This document shows positions 41,930 to 50,995 of a stretch of 52,598 nt of DNA, one piece after another. This DNA comes from Planctomycetota bacterium (GTDB lineage Bacteria; Planctomycetota; UBA11346): NCBI GenBank assembly GCA_023150565.1, contig JAKLKR010000010.1:1-52598 (forward strand), read 5' to 3'. The position numbers and the translations under genes were made by a program. Every line of letters begins with the position of its first letter. Within the stretch, counting starts at the first letter, position 1. The notes below the pieces were generated by a model. The model worked only from the letters and a program-made list of their open reading frames with translations. It did no database searches and was not told where the DNA came from.

Positions 41930-44900
41930 CTACGACCGTGCGCCGGAGATCATCCCGCCCGCGCCCTCGACCAGGGAACCATCGTCGATCAGGGCGCCGA
42001 CAGCCAGCGCCGCCGCTGCCGCCGCCTCGTCATTCCGCTTCACCCCCAGGGCGAGCACGGCCTGGCTGATCGCCTCCTCGCGGCTGGAGCAGCCGCAGCC
42101 CTCCCGCACCACCGCCAGCACCGCCGCCTGCCATTCGCGTGGATGGACCAGGTGCGGCGAGCGGGCCGGTTCGGGCAGGTCGGAGCGGTCCCGCGGCGCC
42201 ACCGCATGCTCCGCCGCCCGCCACAGGAAGTCCCCCTCGCGGCGCAGCAGGCGCTGGCGCTCGGCCGCCGCCACCCCACCGTCGATGGCGGCGAGGCGGC
42301 GGGATCCCGGCCGGCCCTCGATCGCCTCCAGCACCCGGCGGCGCAGGTCCTCGAGGTGCATCGGGCTCTCCTCGGCCACCACCGCGGCCAGGGCGCGGCC
42401 CAGGGCGGCGCTGTCCACCTCGGCGAGGTGCTGGTCGCCCAGCCCGGCCGCCAGGCGCGCCGGCCGGTAGGCGGTGATCCCCCCGCGCGCCGCCGGCTGC
42501 TGCTGCGGGTCCCGCCGCACCACCGCCGGGCCCCGTGACGGGATGGGCGGTGGCGCAATGCCGGCCTTGGCCTCGGCGATGGCCTGCTCCAGGCGGCGCA
42601 GGGCGTCGTCCCGCCGCCGGTACCAGTCGGTCGACCAGATGCGGTGGATGCGCCAGCCGAGCGAGCGCAGCACCCCGTCGCGCAGGCGGTCGCGGTCGCG
42701 CGCCCAGCGCGCGCCATGGTACCGGGCGCCGTCGCATGCGATCCCGAGCAGGAAGGACCCGGGGGCGGCCGGGTCGGCCACCGCCAGGTCGATGCGGTAG
42801 CCGCTGCAGCCGACCTGGGCCTCCACCGCATGGCCGCGGCGGCGCAGCTCGGCGCACACCGCCTCCTCGAAGGGCGAATCAGGGTCGGCGCCGGCGGGGG
42901 CGGCAGGTTCCAGGCTGCCGCTGGCGGCGAACTGCAGGAACTGCCGGAACACCTGGATGCCGCGCCCGCCGGCGCGGCGCAGGTCGAGGTCCTCGTGGCG
43001 CAGGTTGGTGAACACCCGGCAGCACACCCGGGCGCGGGTGATCAGCACGTTCAGCCGCCGTTCGCCCCCCTGCTGGCCGAGCGGCCCGAAGTTCATGGTC
43101 AGGTGCCCGGCGGCGTCCTTGCCGTAGCCCACGCTGATGAAGATGGCGTCGCGTTCGTCGCCCTGGACGTTCTCCAGGTTCTTGACGAAGAACGGCTCGT
43201 CCGGCCGCGCCTCCTTGAGCAGCGCCTCGACGCTGGGGTCGCTGCGGCACAGGCGCTCGATGCGGTCCTCGATCGCGGTGCGCTGGGCGACCGAGAACGC
43301 CACCACGCCCAGGGACTGCTGCGGGTGGGCGCGCAGATGCTCGACCGCGGCGGCGACCACCGCATCCGCCTCCAGCGGATTGGTGCGCGAAGCGCCGCGC
43401 TCATAGGCGGTGGCAGGCAGGTGGCTCAGGACCAGGCCCTGGTCGGCGGCGGTGCGGCGGGGGCTGGGGAACACCACCAGGTCGTTGCGGTAGAATTCGC
43501 GGTTGCTGAGCGCGATCAGGGAATCGTGCCGGCTGCGGTAGTGCCAGCGCAGCATCTCCTGGTGCATGCCCTTGCCCAGGCAGAGGCCGAGCACCGACTG
43601 CATGTCGGCGGTCTCGCTCGCCACCGCGTCGTCCTCGTCGGGGCCGGCGTCGCCCTCGACCAAGCGGTCGAAGAAGCTGGTCGGCGGCATCTGCTGCTCG
43701 TCGCCCACCACCACCACCTGGCGCGCGCGCAGGATCGCCCCCAGGGCGTCCACCGGCCGCACCTGGCTGGCCTCGTCGAAGATGACCAGGTCGAACGCCA
43801 CCGTGCCCGGGGGCAGGAAGGCGGCCACCGACAGCGGCGACATCATGAAGATGGGCTTGGCCGCCTGCACCGCCTGGCCGGCCTGGACCATCAGCTGGCG
43901 CAGGGGCAGGTGGCGGGACTTCTTGGCGCATTCCCGCCGCAGCACCCCCACCTGGCCGAAGCCGGCCTCGCCGGGGAGAGCTTCCCAGTGGCGCATGGCC
44001 AGCCGGGTGCGGTTGACCGCGAACACCGCCTGGTCGGCGGCGCGGAACCGTTCCGTCACCTGGGCGTGGGCATGGGCCTCGAAGGTGCGCAGGGCCGGCC
44101 GTTCCGCCTGCGCCCGCTCCAGCGCCACCAGCGCCCAGGCGCGTTCGCACACCGCCACCAGGCGGTCGGCGGGGATGGATCCGCGGTGCGCGTGCCCGGC
44201 CAGGTCGTGGAAACCGGCAGCGCGCAGGGCCTGAGCGGGTTGGCAGTAGGCGGCCCAGGCCGGCAGGGACGGCAGCGCGTCCGCCCAGCGCCGGGCGCGT
44301 TCGGCGAGTCCGGCCAGGCTCTCGGTCGCCATAATGGCGGGATCGGCACAGGGGTGGCCGAGCAGGCCGCCGAGCGCCACCCAGGCGGCGCGGCAGGCGG
44401 CGAGCTGGGCGTGGACCAGGCGGGACCGCTCCTCGACCTGCAGCCGGTCCCAGGGGCCGACCACCCAGCGCGCCAGCGCCTCGGCCCTGGGCCGGGCGCC
44501 GGTCGTCCGCCGCCACCCGGCGGCCCAGGAGGCGATCGCCTGCGCCACCGGCCACGCGGTCGCGCTGCCCTGCCAGCGGGTGCCGAGCAGGGATTCCATC
44601 AGCGGCCGCCCCCGCTCCAGGACGCTCGCCGCCTCCTGCACCGCGAGGATGGCGTCGCAGGCGGCGAGCAGGCGCACCGGATCGGTGATCGGCGGCGTCT
44701 GCGCCACCGTCGCCAGCAGGCGGCGCGCGGCGCGGTAGCGGCCGGAGAACAGCCGGGACCACCACGAGCCGCCCGCCAGGGCGATGTCGGCGCGCGCGGC
44801 GCGGACGTCGGTGGTCCAGGCCTCCTCGCGCAGGGTCGCGGCCCAGGCCTGCCTGGTCGAGGTCCAGGTGGCGCCCGCGGCCAGGATGCGGGGCACCTCG

Positions 44901-46711
44901 GCGACGGCCGCGGGCGCATCCCAGCCGGCGCCGACCGCGGGCACGCCGGTCAGGTCCGGGGCGGCCGAGGCCTGGACGGCGATGGCGAGGTGGGCCTGGA
45001 CCTCGTCGCCGGTGGCGCCGGCGGGGATCCCCAGCAGGGCGGCCAGCCCGGCCGATCCGTCGGCGAGCGCGGCGGTGGCGGCCGCCGCGGCGGCGATCGC
45101 CTCCGCGATGGCCTGCTCGCCGCTGGGCTGCAGCGCGGCGGGCACGCAGTCATGGAAGGCGTGGGCCGCTGGGCATCCCAGCTCGGCGATGTGCCTGGCC
45201 AGGGTGGTGACGGCATCGCGATGCTGGCGGAAGCGCGCGGGGTCGAGGGCCGCCCAGGGCGCGGTGGGCAGGGACGGGCAGGCGGCGGTGGCGGCGCGCA
45301 GGCGCTCGAGCTCGCCCACCGCCTGCACCGGGGTGAGGTCGGTGGGCGCGACCGCGGTCGAGCAGGCCGCGGCGTAGCGGTTGAGCTGGTCGCGGTAGCC
45401 GGGCAGGGCGGCCACCTCGGCCTCCTCGCCGGCGGGCAGCGGCCGGCCGAGCTGGAGGGTCGCGCGCAGGTCCTCGATCACCGCCTTCTTGTTGGCCTTG
45501 TCGGAGTGCAGTTCCAGGCACAGGGCGCCCAGCCCGACCTGGTCCAGCCGCCGCTTCACCACCTCGAGGGCGGCGAGCTTCTCGGCCACGAACAGCACCC
45601 GCTGCCCGCGCGCCACCGCGTCGGCCAGCAGGTTGGCGATGGTCTGGCTCTTGCCGGTGCCGGGCGGCCCGTGGATCACCAGGTTGCAGCCCTGCCCCGC
45701 CCGGGCGATGGCGATGGCCTGCGAGCTGTCGCAGTCGAGCAGCTCCATCGCCTCGCCGGGCGGCCGCTGGCAGTCCAGATCGGCGATCGGCTCGCTGCGC
45801 GCCGCATCGCGGAAGCCGTCGGCGAACAGGCCGCGCAGCAGGCGGTGCTCACCGGGGACCAGCTGGGGCGGCCACTGGGCCGGGTCGAGGTCGCGCCACA
45901 TCAGGAAGCGCGCGAAGGAGAAGAACCCGAGACCGATCCGCCCCCGCTCCACCGCCCATCCCGCCTGGCCGGCCACCGCCTCCGCCCACTGCGCCAGGTA
46001 GGCGTCGCAATCGGCGGCGGTCTCCAGCGCCACCGCTTCCGGCGCGCGGATGGACAGCTCGCGCAGCTTCTCCATCAGGCTGATGTTGGCACCGGGGTCC
46101 TCGTCGCCCAGGGCCAGGCTCCAGGCGCTGCGGGCGCTGCGCCGCTCCAGGCGGACCGGCACCAGCACCAGGGGCGCGAAACGGTCCTCCTCGGCGTCCG
46201 GGGCCTCGCGCCAGCGCAGCATGCCCAGGGCCAGGTAGAGGGTGTTGCAGCCGCGCTCCTGCAGGCCCAGCCAGGCGTCCGACCAGGTCGCCAGCAGCCG
46301 GGTGTCGAGCACCTCGCGGGTGTACGGGGTGGCCAGGCTGTTGTCCCGGCCATCGGGCTGGCCCTCGGCCGGCTCGGCGGCCGGTTCGCCCTCCTGGTCC
46401 GGCATCAGGCTGGCCCGGCTGCCACGCCGGCCGCGCCGGGTGGCGGGATCCCCCGCTCCCGGCTCCGCCTCCGCCGGCGCGATGGCCGCCCGGGTGCCGG
46501 GCCGGGTGGCATGGAAGCGCATCGGCCTGCCCTGCTCCACCAGCCAGGCGAACACCTGGCGGGCGTCCTCGCCGGTGATCTCGACCCCGCGCCGGGCGCT
46601 GCCGCGGTAGTTGAGCAGCGGATTGCGCAGGGACAGGTCGAGCAGCTCCTTGCGGCTCGCCAGCAGCTTGGCGGTGACGGGATCCGACGCAGGAGGGATG
46701 GAGGCGGCCAT
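41930..46711 (-). CDS. large DUF4011 - SF1 helicase - Vsr-like nuclease - DUF3320 protein (Hhe-like defence candidate)
   Basis: 1593 residues. The N-terminal DUF4011 begins with RKELLDLSLRNPLLNYRG. The SF1 helicase core has Walker A VIHGPPGTGKSQTIANL (about 350) and Walker B LVIFDEASQVRPVDALGAIL (about 973), plus VVVGDEQQMPP. A Vsr/MTES_1575-type nuclease lies at about 1283-1377 (CSGYRIDLAVADP, RIWSTDWYRR). The C-terminal ~170 residues match DUF3320 (VVAEESPMHLEDLRRRVLEA). This single-gene layout resembles the phage-defence protein I know as Hhe. In the nuclease, LLGIACDGARYH has Ala1325 where I expect Glu (LLGIECDG). No partner gene is adjacent; a divergent ArsR gene follows. Confidence 0.85.
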   Translation of the reverse strand: MAASIPPASDPVTAKLLASRKELLDLSLRNPLLNYRGSARRGVEITGEDARQVFAWLVEQGRPMRFHATRPGTRAAIAPAEAEPGAGDPATRRGRRGSRASLMPDQEGEPAAEPAEGQPDGRDNSLATPYTREVLDTRLLATWSDAWLGLQERGCNTLYLALGMLRWREAPDAEEDRFAPLVLVPVRLERRSARSAWSLALGDEDPGANISLMEKLRELSIRAPEAVALETAADCDAYLAQWAEAVAGQAGWAVERGRIGLGFFSFARFLMWRDLDPAQWPPQLVPGEHRLLRGLFADGFRDAARSEPIADLDCQRPPGEAMELLDCDSSQAIAIARAGQGCNLVIHGPPGTGKSQTIANLLADAVARGQRVLFVAEKLAALEVVKRRLDQVGLGALCLELHSDKANKKAVIEDLRATLQLGRPLPAGEEAEVAALPGYRDQLNRYAAACSTAVAPTDLTPVQAVGELERLRAATAACPSLPTAPWAALDPARFRQHRDAVTTLARHIAELGCPAAHAFHDCVPAALQPSGEQAIAEAIAAAAAATAALADGSAGLAALLGIPAGATGDEVQAHLAIAVQASAAPDLTGVPAVGAGWDAPAAVAEVPRILAAGATWTSTRQAWAATLREEAWTTDVRAARADIALAGGSWWSRLFSGRYRAARRLLATVAQTPPITDPVRLLAACDAILAVQEAASVLERGRPLMESLLGTRWQGSATAWPVAQAIASWAAGWRRTTGARPRAEALARWVVGPWDRLQVEERSRLVHAQLAACRAAWVALGGLLGHPCADPAIMATESLAGLAERARRWADALPSLPAWAAYCQPAQALRAAGFHDLAGHAHRGSIPADRLVAVCERAWALVALERAQAERPALRTFEAHAHAQVTERFRAADQAVFAVNRTRLAMRHWEALPGEAGFGQVGVLRRECAKKSRHLPLRQLMVQAGQAVQAAKPIFMMSPLSVAAFLPPGTVAFDLVIFDEASQVRPVDALGAILRARQVVVVGDEQQMPPTSFFDRLVEGDAGPDEDDAVASETADMQSVLGLCLGKGMHQEMLRWHYRSRHDSLIALSNREFYRNDLVVFPSPRRTAADQGLVLSHLPATAYERGASRTNPLEADAVVAAAVEHLRAHPQQSLGVVAFSVAQRTAIEDRIERLCRSDPSVEALLKEARPDEPFFVKNLENVQGDERDAIFISVGYGKDAAGHLTMNFGPLGQQGGERRLNVLITRARVCCRVFTNLRHEDLDLRRAGGRGIQVFRQFLQFAASGSLEPAAPAGADPDSPFEEAVCAELRRRGHAVEAQVGCSGYRIDLAVADPAAPGSFLLGIACDGARYHGARWARDRDRLRDGVLRSLGWRIHRIWSTDWYRRRDDALRRLEQAIAEAKAGIAPPPIPSRGPAVVRRDPQQQPAARGGITAYRPARLAAGLGDQHLAEVDSAALGRALAAVVAEESPMHLEDLRRRVLEAIEGRPGSRRLAAIDGGVAAAERQRLLRREGDFLWRAAEHAVAPRDRSDLPEPARSPHLVHPREWQAAVLAVVREGCGCSSREEAISQAVLALGVKRNDEAAAAAALAVGALIDDGSLVEGAGGMISGARS

Positions 46712-46858
46712 GGGAACCCCGACGGGGGCCTACCTCACCGGGGCGGGGATCGTTGTCCACATGGCCCCATTGGCATTCCGCGACCCTGGCCACGGGCCCC
46801 GCCGCCGCCCTGCTGGGGCCACCCATCATCGTCTCTGTCTATTTACATATATAGAGAC
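46712..46858. other. divergent intergenic region between the helicase and arsR-type genes
   Basis: It contains promoters for the defence-like gene (minus) and the sulfur operon (plus). The first ~115 bases are GC-rich and featureless. The last 28 hold an AT-rich inverted repeat that adjoins the first possible ATG of the regulator. No gene is present. Confidence 0.45.
46831..46858 (+). promoter_or_regulatory. AT-rich 12-4-12 inverted repeat, candidate ArsR-family operator
   Basis: The arms GTCTCTGTCTAT and ATATATAGAGAC pair at 10 of 12 positions around TTAC. The site is far richer in A+T than the rest of the window. ArsR/SmtB repressors use such inverted repeats, and this one lies directly before the gene of a regulator of that family, so autoregulation is likely. 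The right arm touches ATG 46859. Confidence 0.6.
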
Positions 46859-46876
46859 ATGCATATATGGAAGGAC

Positions 46877-47227
46877 ATGGCGACGAAGCCCCGTTCCCCG
46901 GCCGCGACCTTCGACCCCTTCCCCGGCGTCGACCTGGCGCGGGTGAGCGGCTGCATGCGCGCCCTCGCCCATCCTGCCCGCCTGCGCCTGGTGGCCCTGC
47001 TGCTGCAGGAGGAACTGCCGGTGGGAGCCATGGCCGAGCGCCTGCGCCTGTCGCAGCCGACCGTCAGCCGCCATCTCGGGCTGCTGCAGGCCCGCGGCAT
47101 GCTCGCCTGCCGGCGCGAGGGCAAACGCATGCTCTACCGCGCCGCGACCCCGGCCCTGGAGAGCATCTGCGGCTGCATCCGCAGCCATTTCACCGGCTGC
47201 CCCGCCCCGACCGGGAACGCCCCATGA
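46877..47227 (+). CDS. ArsR/SmtB-family transcriptional regulator with several cysteines
   Basis: 116 residues from ATG 46877; ATG 46859 would add six. The winged-helix signature is ARLRLVALLLQEELPVGAMA then LRLSQPTVSRHLGLLQ. Cysteines are at 26, 78, 98, 100 and 108 (SGCMRAL, LESICGCIRSHFTGCP). Family members sense metals, arsenic or, in BigR/SqrR types, persulfide through cysteines. Because a sulfur-reductase operon follows, a sulfur-responsive role is plausible; this is inference. GGAAGGAC lies just upstream of the chosen start, but with very short spacing, so the start is uncertain. Its stop overlaps the next start as ATGA. Confidence 0.85.
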   Translation: MATKPRSPAATFDPFPGVDLARVSGCMRALAHPARLRLVALLLQEELPVGAMAERLRLSQPTVSRHLGLLQARGMLACRREGKRMLYRAATPALESICGCIRSHFTGCPAPTGNAP

Positions 47228-49410
47228 GCCTGGCAGTCCCGCGCCGCTCGTTCCTCAAGATCTCGGCCGCCGCCCTCGCCGCCGCCGGGCTGGGAGCGCC
47301 GCAGGCGCGCCTGGGCGCCGGCGAACCGGCCGCCGCAGGCGCGGTGCAAACCGTGCCGACCTTCTGCGACATCTGCTTCTGGAAGTGCGGGGCGATCGCC
47401 AGCGTGCGCGATGGCGCCCTGTGGAAGATCGAGGGCAATCCCCTCGACCCGCTCTGCCGCGGCCGGCTGTGCCCGCGCGGCACCGGCGGCATCGGCGCCA
47501 GCCGCGATCCCGACCGCCTGACCCGGCCGCTGCTGCGCGCCAGGGTGCGCGGCGGCGAGGAATGGAACGCGGTGTCGTGGGATGACGCCCTCGGCCACGT
47601 GGCCGAGAAGATGCAGGCGATCAAGGCCAAGCACGGCCCGGAGGCGGTCGCCCTGTTCTCGCACGGCATCGGCGGGACCTTCTTCAAGCACACCCTCAAG
47701 GCCTTCGGCTCGCCCAACCTGGCCGCACCCAGCTTCGCCCAGTGCCGCGGGCCGCGCGACGTGGGCTTCCGCCTGACCTTCGGCGACGACCCCGGCTCGC
47801 CCGAGCGCACCGACATCGCCAACGCCCGCTGCCTGGTGCTGATCGGCTCGCACCTGGGCGAGAACATGCACAACACCCAGGTGCAGGAGTTCGCCCAGGC
47901 GATGGCCGCCGGCTGCACCCTGATCGTCGCCGATCCGCGCCAGTCCACCGCCGCAGCAAAGGCCAAGTGGTGGCTGCCGGTGCGCCCCGGCAGCGACACC
48001 GCGCTGGTGCTGGCGTGGATGCAGGTGCTGGTGGCCGAGCAGCTGTACGACACCGCCTATGTGGCGAAGTACGGCCACGGCTTCGCCCAGTTCGCCGCCG
48101 CCATCGCCGACAAGACCCCGGAATGGGCGGGGCCGCTCACCGGCATCCAGCCGGAGGTGATCCGCGAGACCGCGCGCGCCATGGCGCGCTTCCGCCCCGC
48201 CACCCTGGTCCACCCCGGCCGGCACAGCAACTGGTACGGCAGCGACGCCCAGCGCTCGCGCGCCATCGCCCTGCTCAACGCCCTGCTCGGCTCGTGGGGG
48301 CGCCAGGGCGGCTTCTACCAGCCCTCGGCGATGGAGCTGCCCGCCTACCCCTACCCCGCCTACCCCAAGCCGGGGAAGCCCAAGGCCGACAATCCCGGCA
48401 AGCGCCACCCCTTCGCCCACGAGTCGATCACCACCGGCATCCGCTCCGCCACCCTCACCGGCAACCCCTACCCGGTGAAGGGATGGCTGGTGTACGCCAC
48501 CAACCTGCTGCACGCCCTGCCCAACGAGGCCGAGACCATCCAGGCGATCCAGCAGCTCGACCTGCTCGCGGTATGCGACGTGATCCCCAGCGAGACCGCC
48601 GGCTGGGCCGACGTGGTGCTGCCGGAATGCACCTACCTGGAGCGCCACGACGAGCTCAACCCCGAGCTGTTCCGCGAGCCCTTCCTCGCCCTGCGCCAGC
48701 CGGTGGTGCCGCCGCCCGACGACCAGAAGCCGAACTGGTGGATCGCGCGCGAGCTGGCGCTCAAGCTCGGCCTGGGCGCCTGGTACCCGTGGAGCGACAT
48801 CGAGCAGTACCTGGCAAAACGCTGTGAACTTGGCGGCTACGACTGGGAGCGGCTGAAGCGCGACGGCATCATCCGCGGCCAGCCGCAGCCGCTGTACTTC
48901 GAACAGGGCGCCCCGGCCGAATTCGCCACCCCGAGCGGCAGGATCGAGTTCTGGTCGCAGCAGCTCGCCGACAAGGGCTTCGCCCCGGTGCCGGAATACG
49001 AGCCGCCGCAGCCCAACCCGCCCGGCAGCTACCGGGTGCTGTTCGGCCGCGCGCCGATGCATTCCTTCAGCCGCACCCAGACCAACCCCCTGCTGCACGA
49101 GGTGATGCCCGAGAACGCCCTGTGGCTGAACGCGGTCGAGGCCCGCCGGCTGGGGCTGAAATCGGGCGACCGGGTGCGCCTGCGCAACCAGGACGGGGTG
49201 CTGAGCGACGCCCTGCCGGTCAAGGCCACCGAGCGCATCCGTCCCGACTGCGTCTACCTGGTGCACGGCTTCGGCCACACCGCCAAGGGATTGAAGCGGG
49301 CCTACCGCAAGGGCGCCAGCGACGCCCAGATCCTCACCCGCTACCAGACCGATCCGCTCATGGGCGGCACCGCCCTGGGCAACAACTTCGTCACCCTGGA
49401 GGCGGTCTGA
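47224..49410 (+). CDS. phsA: molybdopterin oxidoreductase, thiosulfate/polysulfide-reductase-like catalytic subunit
   Basis: 728 residues. A twin-arginine signal (PRRSFLKISAAALAAAGLGA) sends the folded enzyme to the periplasm. A [4Fe-4S] site follows: CDICFWKCGAI and, further on, CRGRLCPRG. FAQCRGPRD carries a candidate Mo-ligand Cys, as in PsrA/PhsA. Further family features are LIGSHLGENMHNTQVQEF and ADVVLPECTYLERHD. The C-terminal molybdopterin-dinucleotide-binding region begins near 600 (LFGRAPMHSFSRTQTNPLLH). The enzyme likely reduces thiosulfate, polysulfide or tetrathionate-type sulfur compounds; substrate is not decided by sequence. The ATG overlaps the regulator's stop; GGGAA is seven bases upstream. 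Confidence 0.88.
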   Translation: MSLAVPRRSFLKISAAALAAAGLGAPQARLGAGEPAAAGAVQTVPTFCDICFWKCGAIASVRDGALWKIEGNPLDPLCRGRLCPRGTGGIGASRDPDRLTRPLLRARVRGGEEWNAVSWDDALGHVAEKMQAIKAKHGPEAVALFSHGIGGTFFKHTLKAFGSPNLAAPSFAQCRGPRDVGFRLTFGDDPGSPERTDIANARCLVLIGSHLGENMHNTQVQEFAQAMAAGCTLIVADPRQSTAAAKAKWWLPVRPGSDTALVLAWMQVLVAEQLYDTAYVAKYGHGFAQFAAAIADKTPEWAGPLTGIQPEVIRETARAMARFRPATLVHPGRHSNWYGSDAQRSRAIALLNALLGSWGRQGGFYQPSAMELPAYPYPAYPKPGKPKADNPGKRHPFAHESITTGIRSATLTGNPYPVKGWLVYATNLLHALPNEAETIQAIQQLDLLAVCDVIPSETAGWADVVLPECTYLERHDELNPELFREPFLALRQPVVPPPDDQKPNWWIARELALKLGLGAWYPWSDIEQYLAKRCELGGYDWERLKRDGIIRGQPQPLYFEQGAPAEFATPSGRIEFWSQQLADKGFAPVPEYEPPQPNPPGSYRVLFGRAPMHSFSRTQTNPLLHEVMPENALWLNAVEARRLGLKSGDRVRLRNQDGVLSDALPVKATERIRPDCVYLVHGFGHTAKGLKRAYRKGASDAQILTRYQTDPLMGGTALGNNFVTLEAV

Positions 49411-49949
49411 TGGCACGCCTGGCGATGGTCATCGACACCACCCTGTGCGTCGGCTGCGCCGACTGCGTGGTGGCGTGCAAGACCGAGAACGACGTCCCCG
49501 AGGGCTTCTGCCGCGACTGGATCACCGAGCAGGTGGCAGGGGCCTTCCCCAGCGCCCGACTCGAGATCCGCTCCGAGCGCTGCAACCACTGCGACCACCC
49601 GCCCTGCGTGGGCTGCTGCCCGACCGGCGCCAGCCATGTGCACCAGCCCGGCGCAGTGGTGCTGGTGGACAAGCAGAAGTGCATCGGCTGCAAGGCCTGC
49701 ATCGCCTCCTGCCCCTACGACGCGCGCTTCGTGCATCCCCAGGGCCACGTCGACAAGTGCACCTTCTGCGTCCACCGCGTCGAACACGGGCAGCTGCCCG
49801 CCTGCGTGTCGGTGTGCCCGACCCGCTGCATGCACTTCGGCGACCTCGACGATCCCGAGAGCGGGGTGGCGCGGCTGCTGCGCTCGCGCCGCCACCACGA
49901 GCTGCTGCCGGCCGCCGGGACCGGGCCGCGCGTGATCTACCTCACCTGA
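49410..49949 (+). CDS. phsB: [4Fe-4S] electron-transfer subunit, PsrB/PhsB-like
   Basis: 179 residues with four ferredoxin-type cysteine clusters: CVGCADCVVACK, CNHCDHPPCVGCCPTG, CIGCKACIASCPYDAR and CTFCVHR...CVSVCPTRC. It carries electrons from the membrane subunit to the molybdoenzyme. It has no signal of its own, as usual for a subunit co-exported with a Tat-bearing partner. The ATG overlaps the stop of the catalytic gene (TGATG), with a strong GGAGG ribosome site at 49398-49402. Confidence 0.95.
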   Translation: MARLAMVIDTTLCVGCADCVVACKTENDVPEGFCRDWITEQVAGAFPSARLEIRSERCNHCDHPPCVGCCPTGASHVHQPGAVVLVDKQKCIGCKACIASCPYDARFVHPQGHVDKCTFCVHRVEHGQLPACVSVCPTRCMHFGDLDDPESGVARLLRSRRHHELLPAAGTGPRVIYLT

Positions 49950-49964
49950 GCGCCTGAGCGAGCC

Positions 49965-50975
49965 ATGGACGAGATCACCTCGACGCGACACAACCCCGGC
50001 ATCGACCCCGTGCTCCACGCCTGGGGCTGGGAGATCCCGGTCTACCTCTTCCTGGGCGGGCTGGTGGCCGGGCTGATGGTGCTGGCCGGCTACCACATCC
50101 TCAAGGCCGGCCGCCAGCAGGAGAAGGTCTCGTACCCCTACGCGCCCATGCTCGGGGTGATCCTGCTCTCGCTGGGCATGAACGCGCTGTTCCTCGACCT
50201 CGCCAACAAGCCGCTGGTGTGGCGGCTCTACCTCACCTTCCAGCCCGCCTCGCCGATGTCGTGGGGATCGTGGATCCTGCTGCTGGTCTACCCGGCGCTG
50301 ATCGGCGCCGCCATCCTCCACCCGCCCGAACGGGTGCCCTTCGGCCAGCGCCTGCTCGCACTGGTGCGCAGCTGGTCGGAGTGGCTGCACCAGCGCCCGC
50401 GCCTGGTGCAGGTCCTCGGGCTGGCCAACCTCGGCGGCGGCATCGCCCTCGGCATCTACACCGGCATCCTGCTCGGCGCCTTCGGGGCGCGCCCGCTGTG
50501 GAACAGCGCGGTGCTCGGCCCGCTGTTCCTGTTCAGCGGCCTGTCCACCGCCGCCGCGCTGATGCACCTGCTGGCGATGGTCAGCCGCAGCGGCACCGGC
50601 GCACCCTTCGCCGACGTGGCCCTGGCGGGGGTGTTCCGCCTGATGGATCCCGCGCACTGCAAGCACGTGATGGTGCGCGCCGACGCCTCCTTCCTGACCA
50701 TCGAGCTGGCGATCATCGCCCTCTGGCTGCTCGGCCTGCTCACCGCCACCGGGGTGCACCAGCAGGCCGCCGCGCTGCTGCTGGGCGGACCCTGGACCGC
50801 GCCCTTCTGGGGCCTGGTCATCCTCGCCGGCATCCTCGTCCCCCTGCTGCTGCAGTTCCTCGAGCTCGCCGGACGCATCCGCCACAGCGCGGTGCCGGCG
50901 GTGCTGGTGCTGATCGGCGGCTTCGTCCTGCGCTGGATCCTGGTCGAAGCCGGCCAGGCCAGCCGCTGGTCCTGA
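49965..50975 (+). CDS. phsC: NrfD/PsrC-family membrane anchor subunit
   Basis: 336 residues with about eight to nine membrane spans. The start HAWGWEIPVYLFLGGLVAGL and SPMSWGSWILLLVYP are characteristic of NrfD/PsrC proteins, which exchange electrons with quinol in the inner membrane. With the two preceding genes it completes a three-subunit quinol-dependent reductase. It starts 15 bases after the Fe-S gene. The end is followed 20 bases later by the transporter gene. Confidence 0.93.
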   Translation: MDEITSTRHNPGIDPVLHAWGWEIPVYLFLGGLVAGLMVLAGYHILKAGRQQEKVSYPYAPMLGVILLSLGMNALFLDLANKPLVWRLYLTFQPASPMSWGSWILLLVYPALIGAAILHPPERVPFGQRLLALVRSWSEWLHQRPRLVQVLGLANLGGGIALGIYTGILLGAFGARPLWNSAVLGPLFLFSGLSTAAALMHLLAMVSRSGTGAPFADVALAGVFRLMDPAHCKHVMVRADASFLTIELAIIALWLLGLLTATGVHQQAAALLLGGPWTAPFWGLVILAGILVPLLLQFLELAGRIRHSAVPAVLVLIGGFVLRWILVEAGQASRWS

Positions 50976-50995
50976 TCCCCATTCCGGAGCCTTCC

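Noticed and set aside
46859..46876. Start of the ArsR-type gene at ATG 46859
   Set aside because: The operator-like repeat ends directly at this ATG, leaving no room for a ribosome site. ATG 46877 was preferred, though its spacing is also poor.
42644..47227. Very long open frame on the plus strand opposite the DUF4011 helicase
   Set aside because: Only its final part (46877-47227) encodes a recognisable protein. The rest is the antisense of a clear helicase gene; stop codons are rare in any frame at this GC content.
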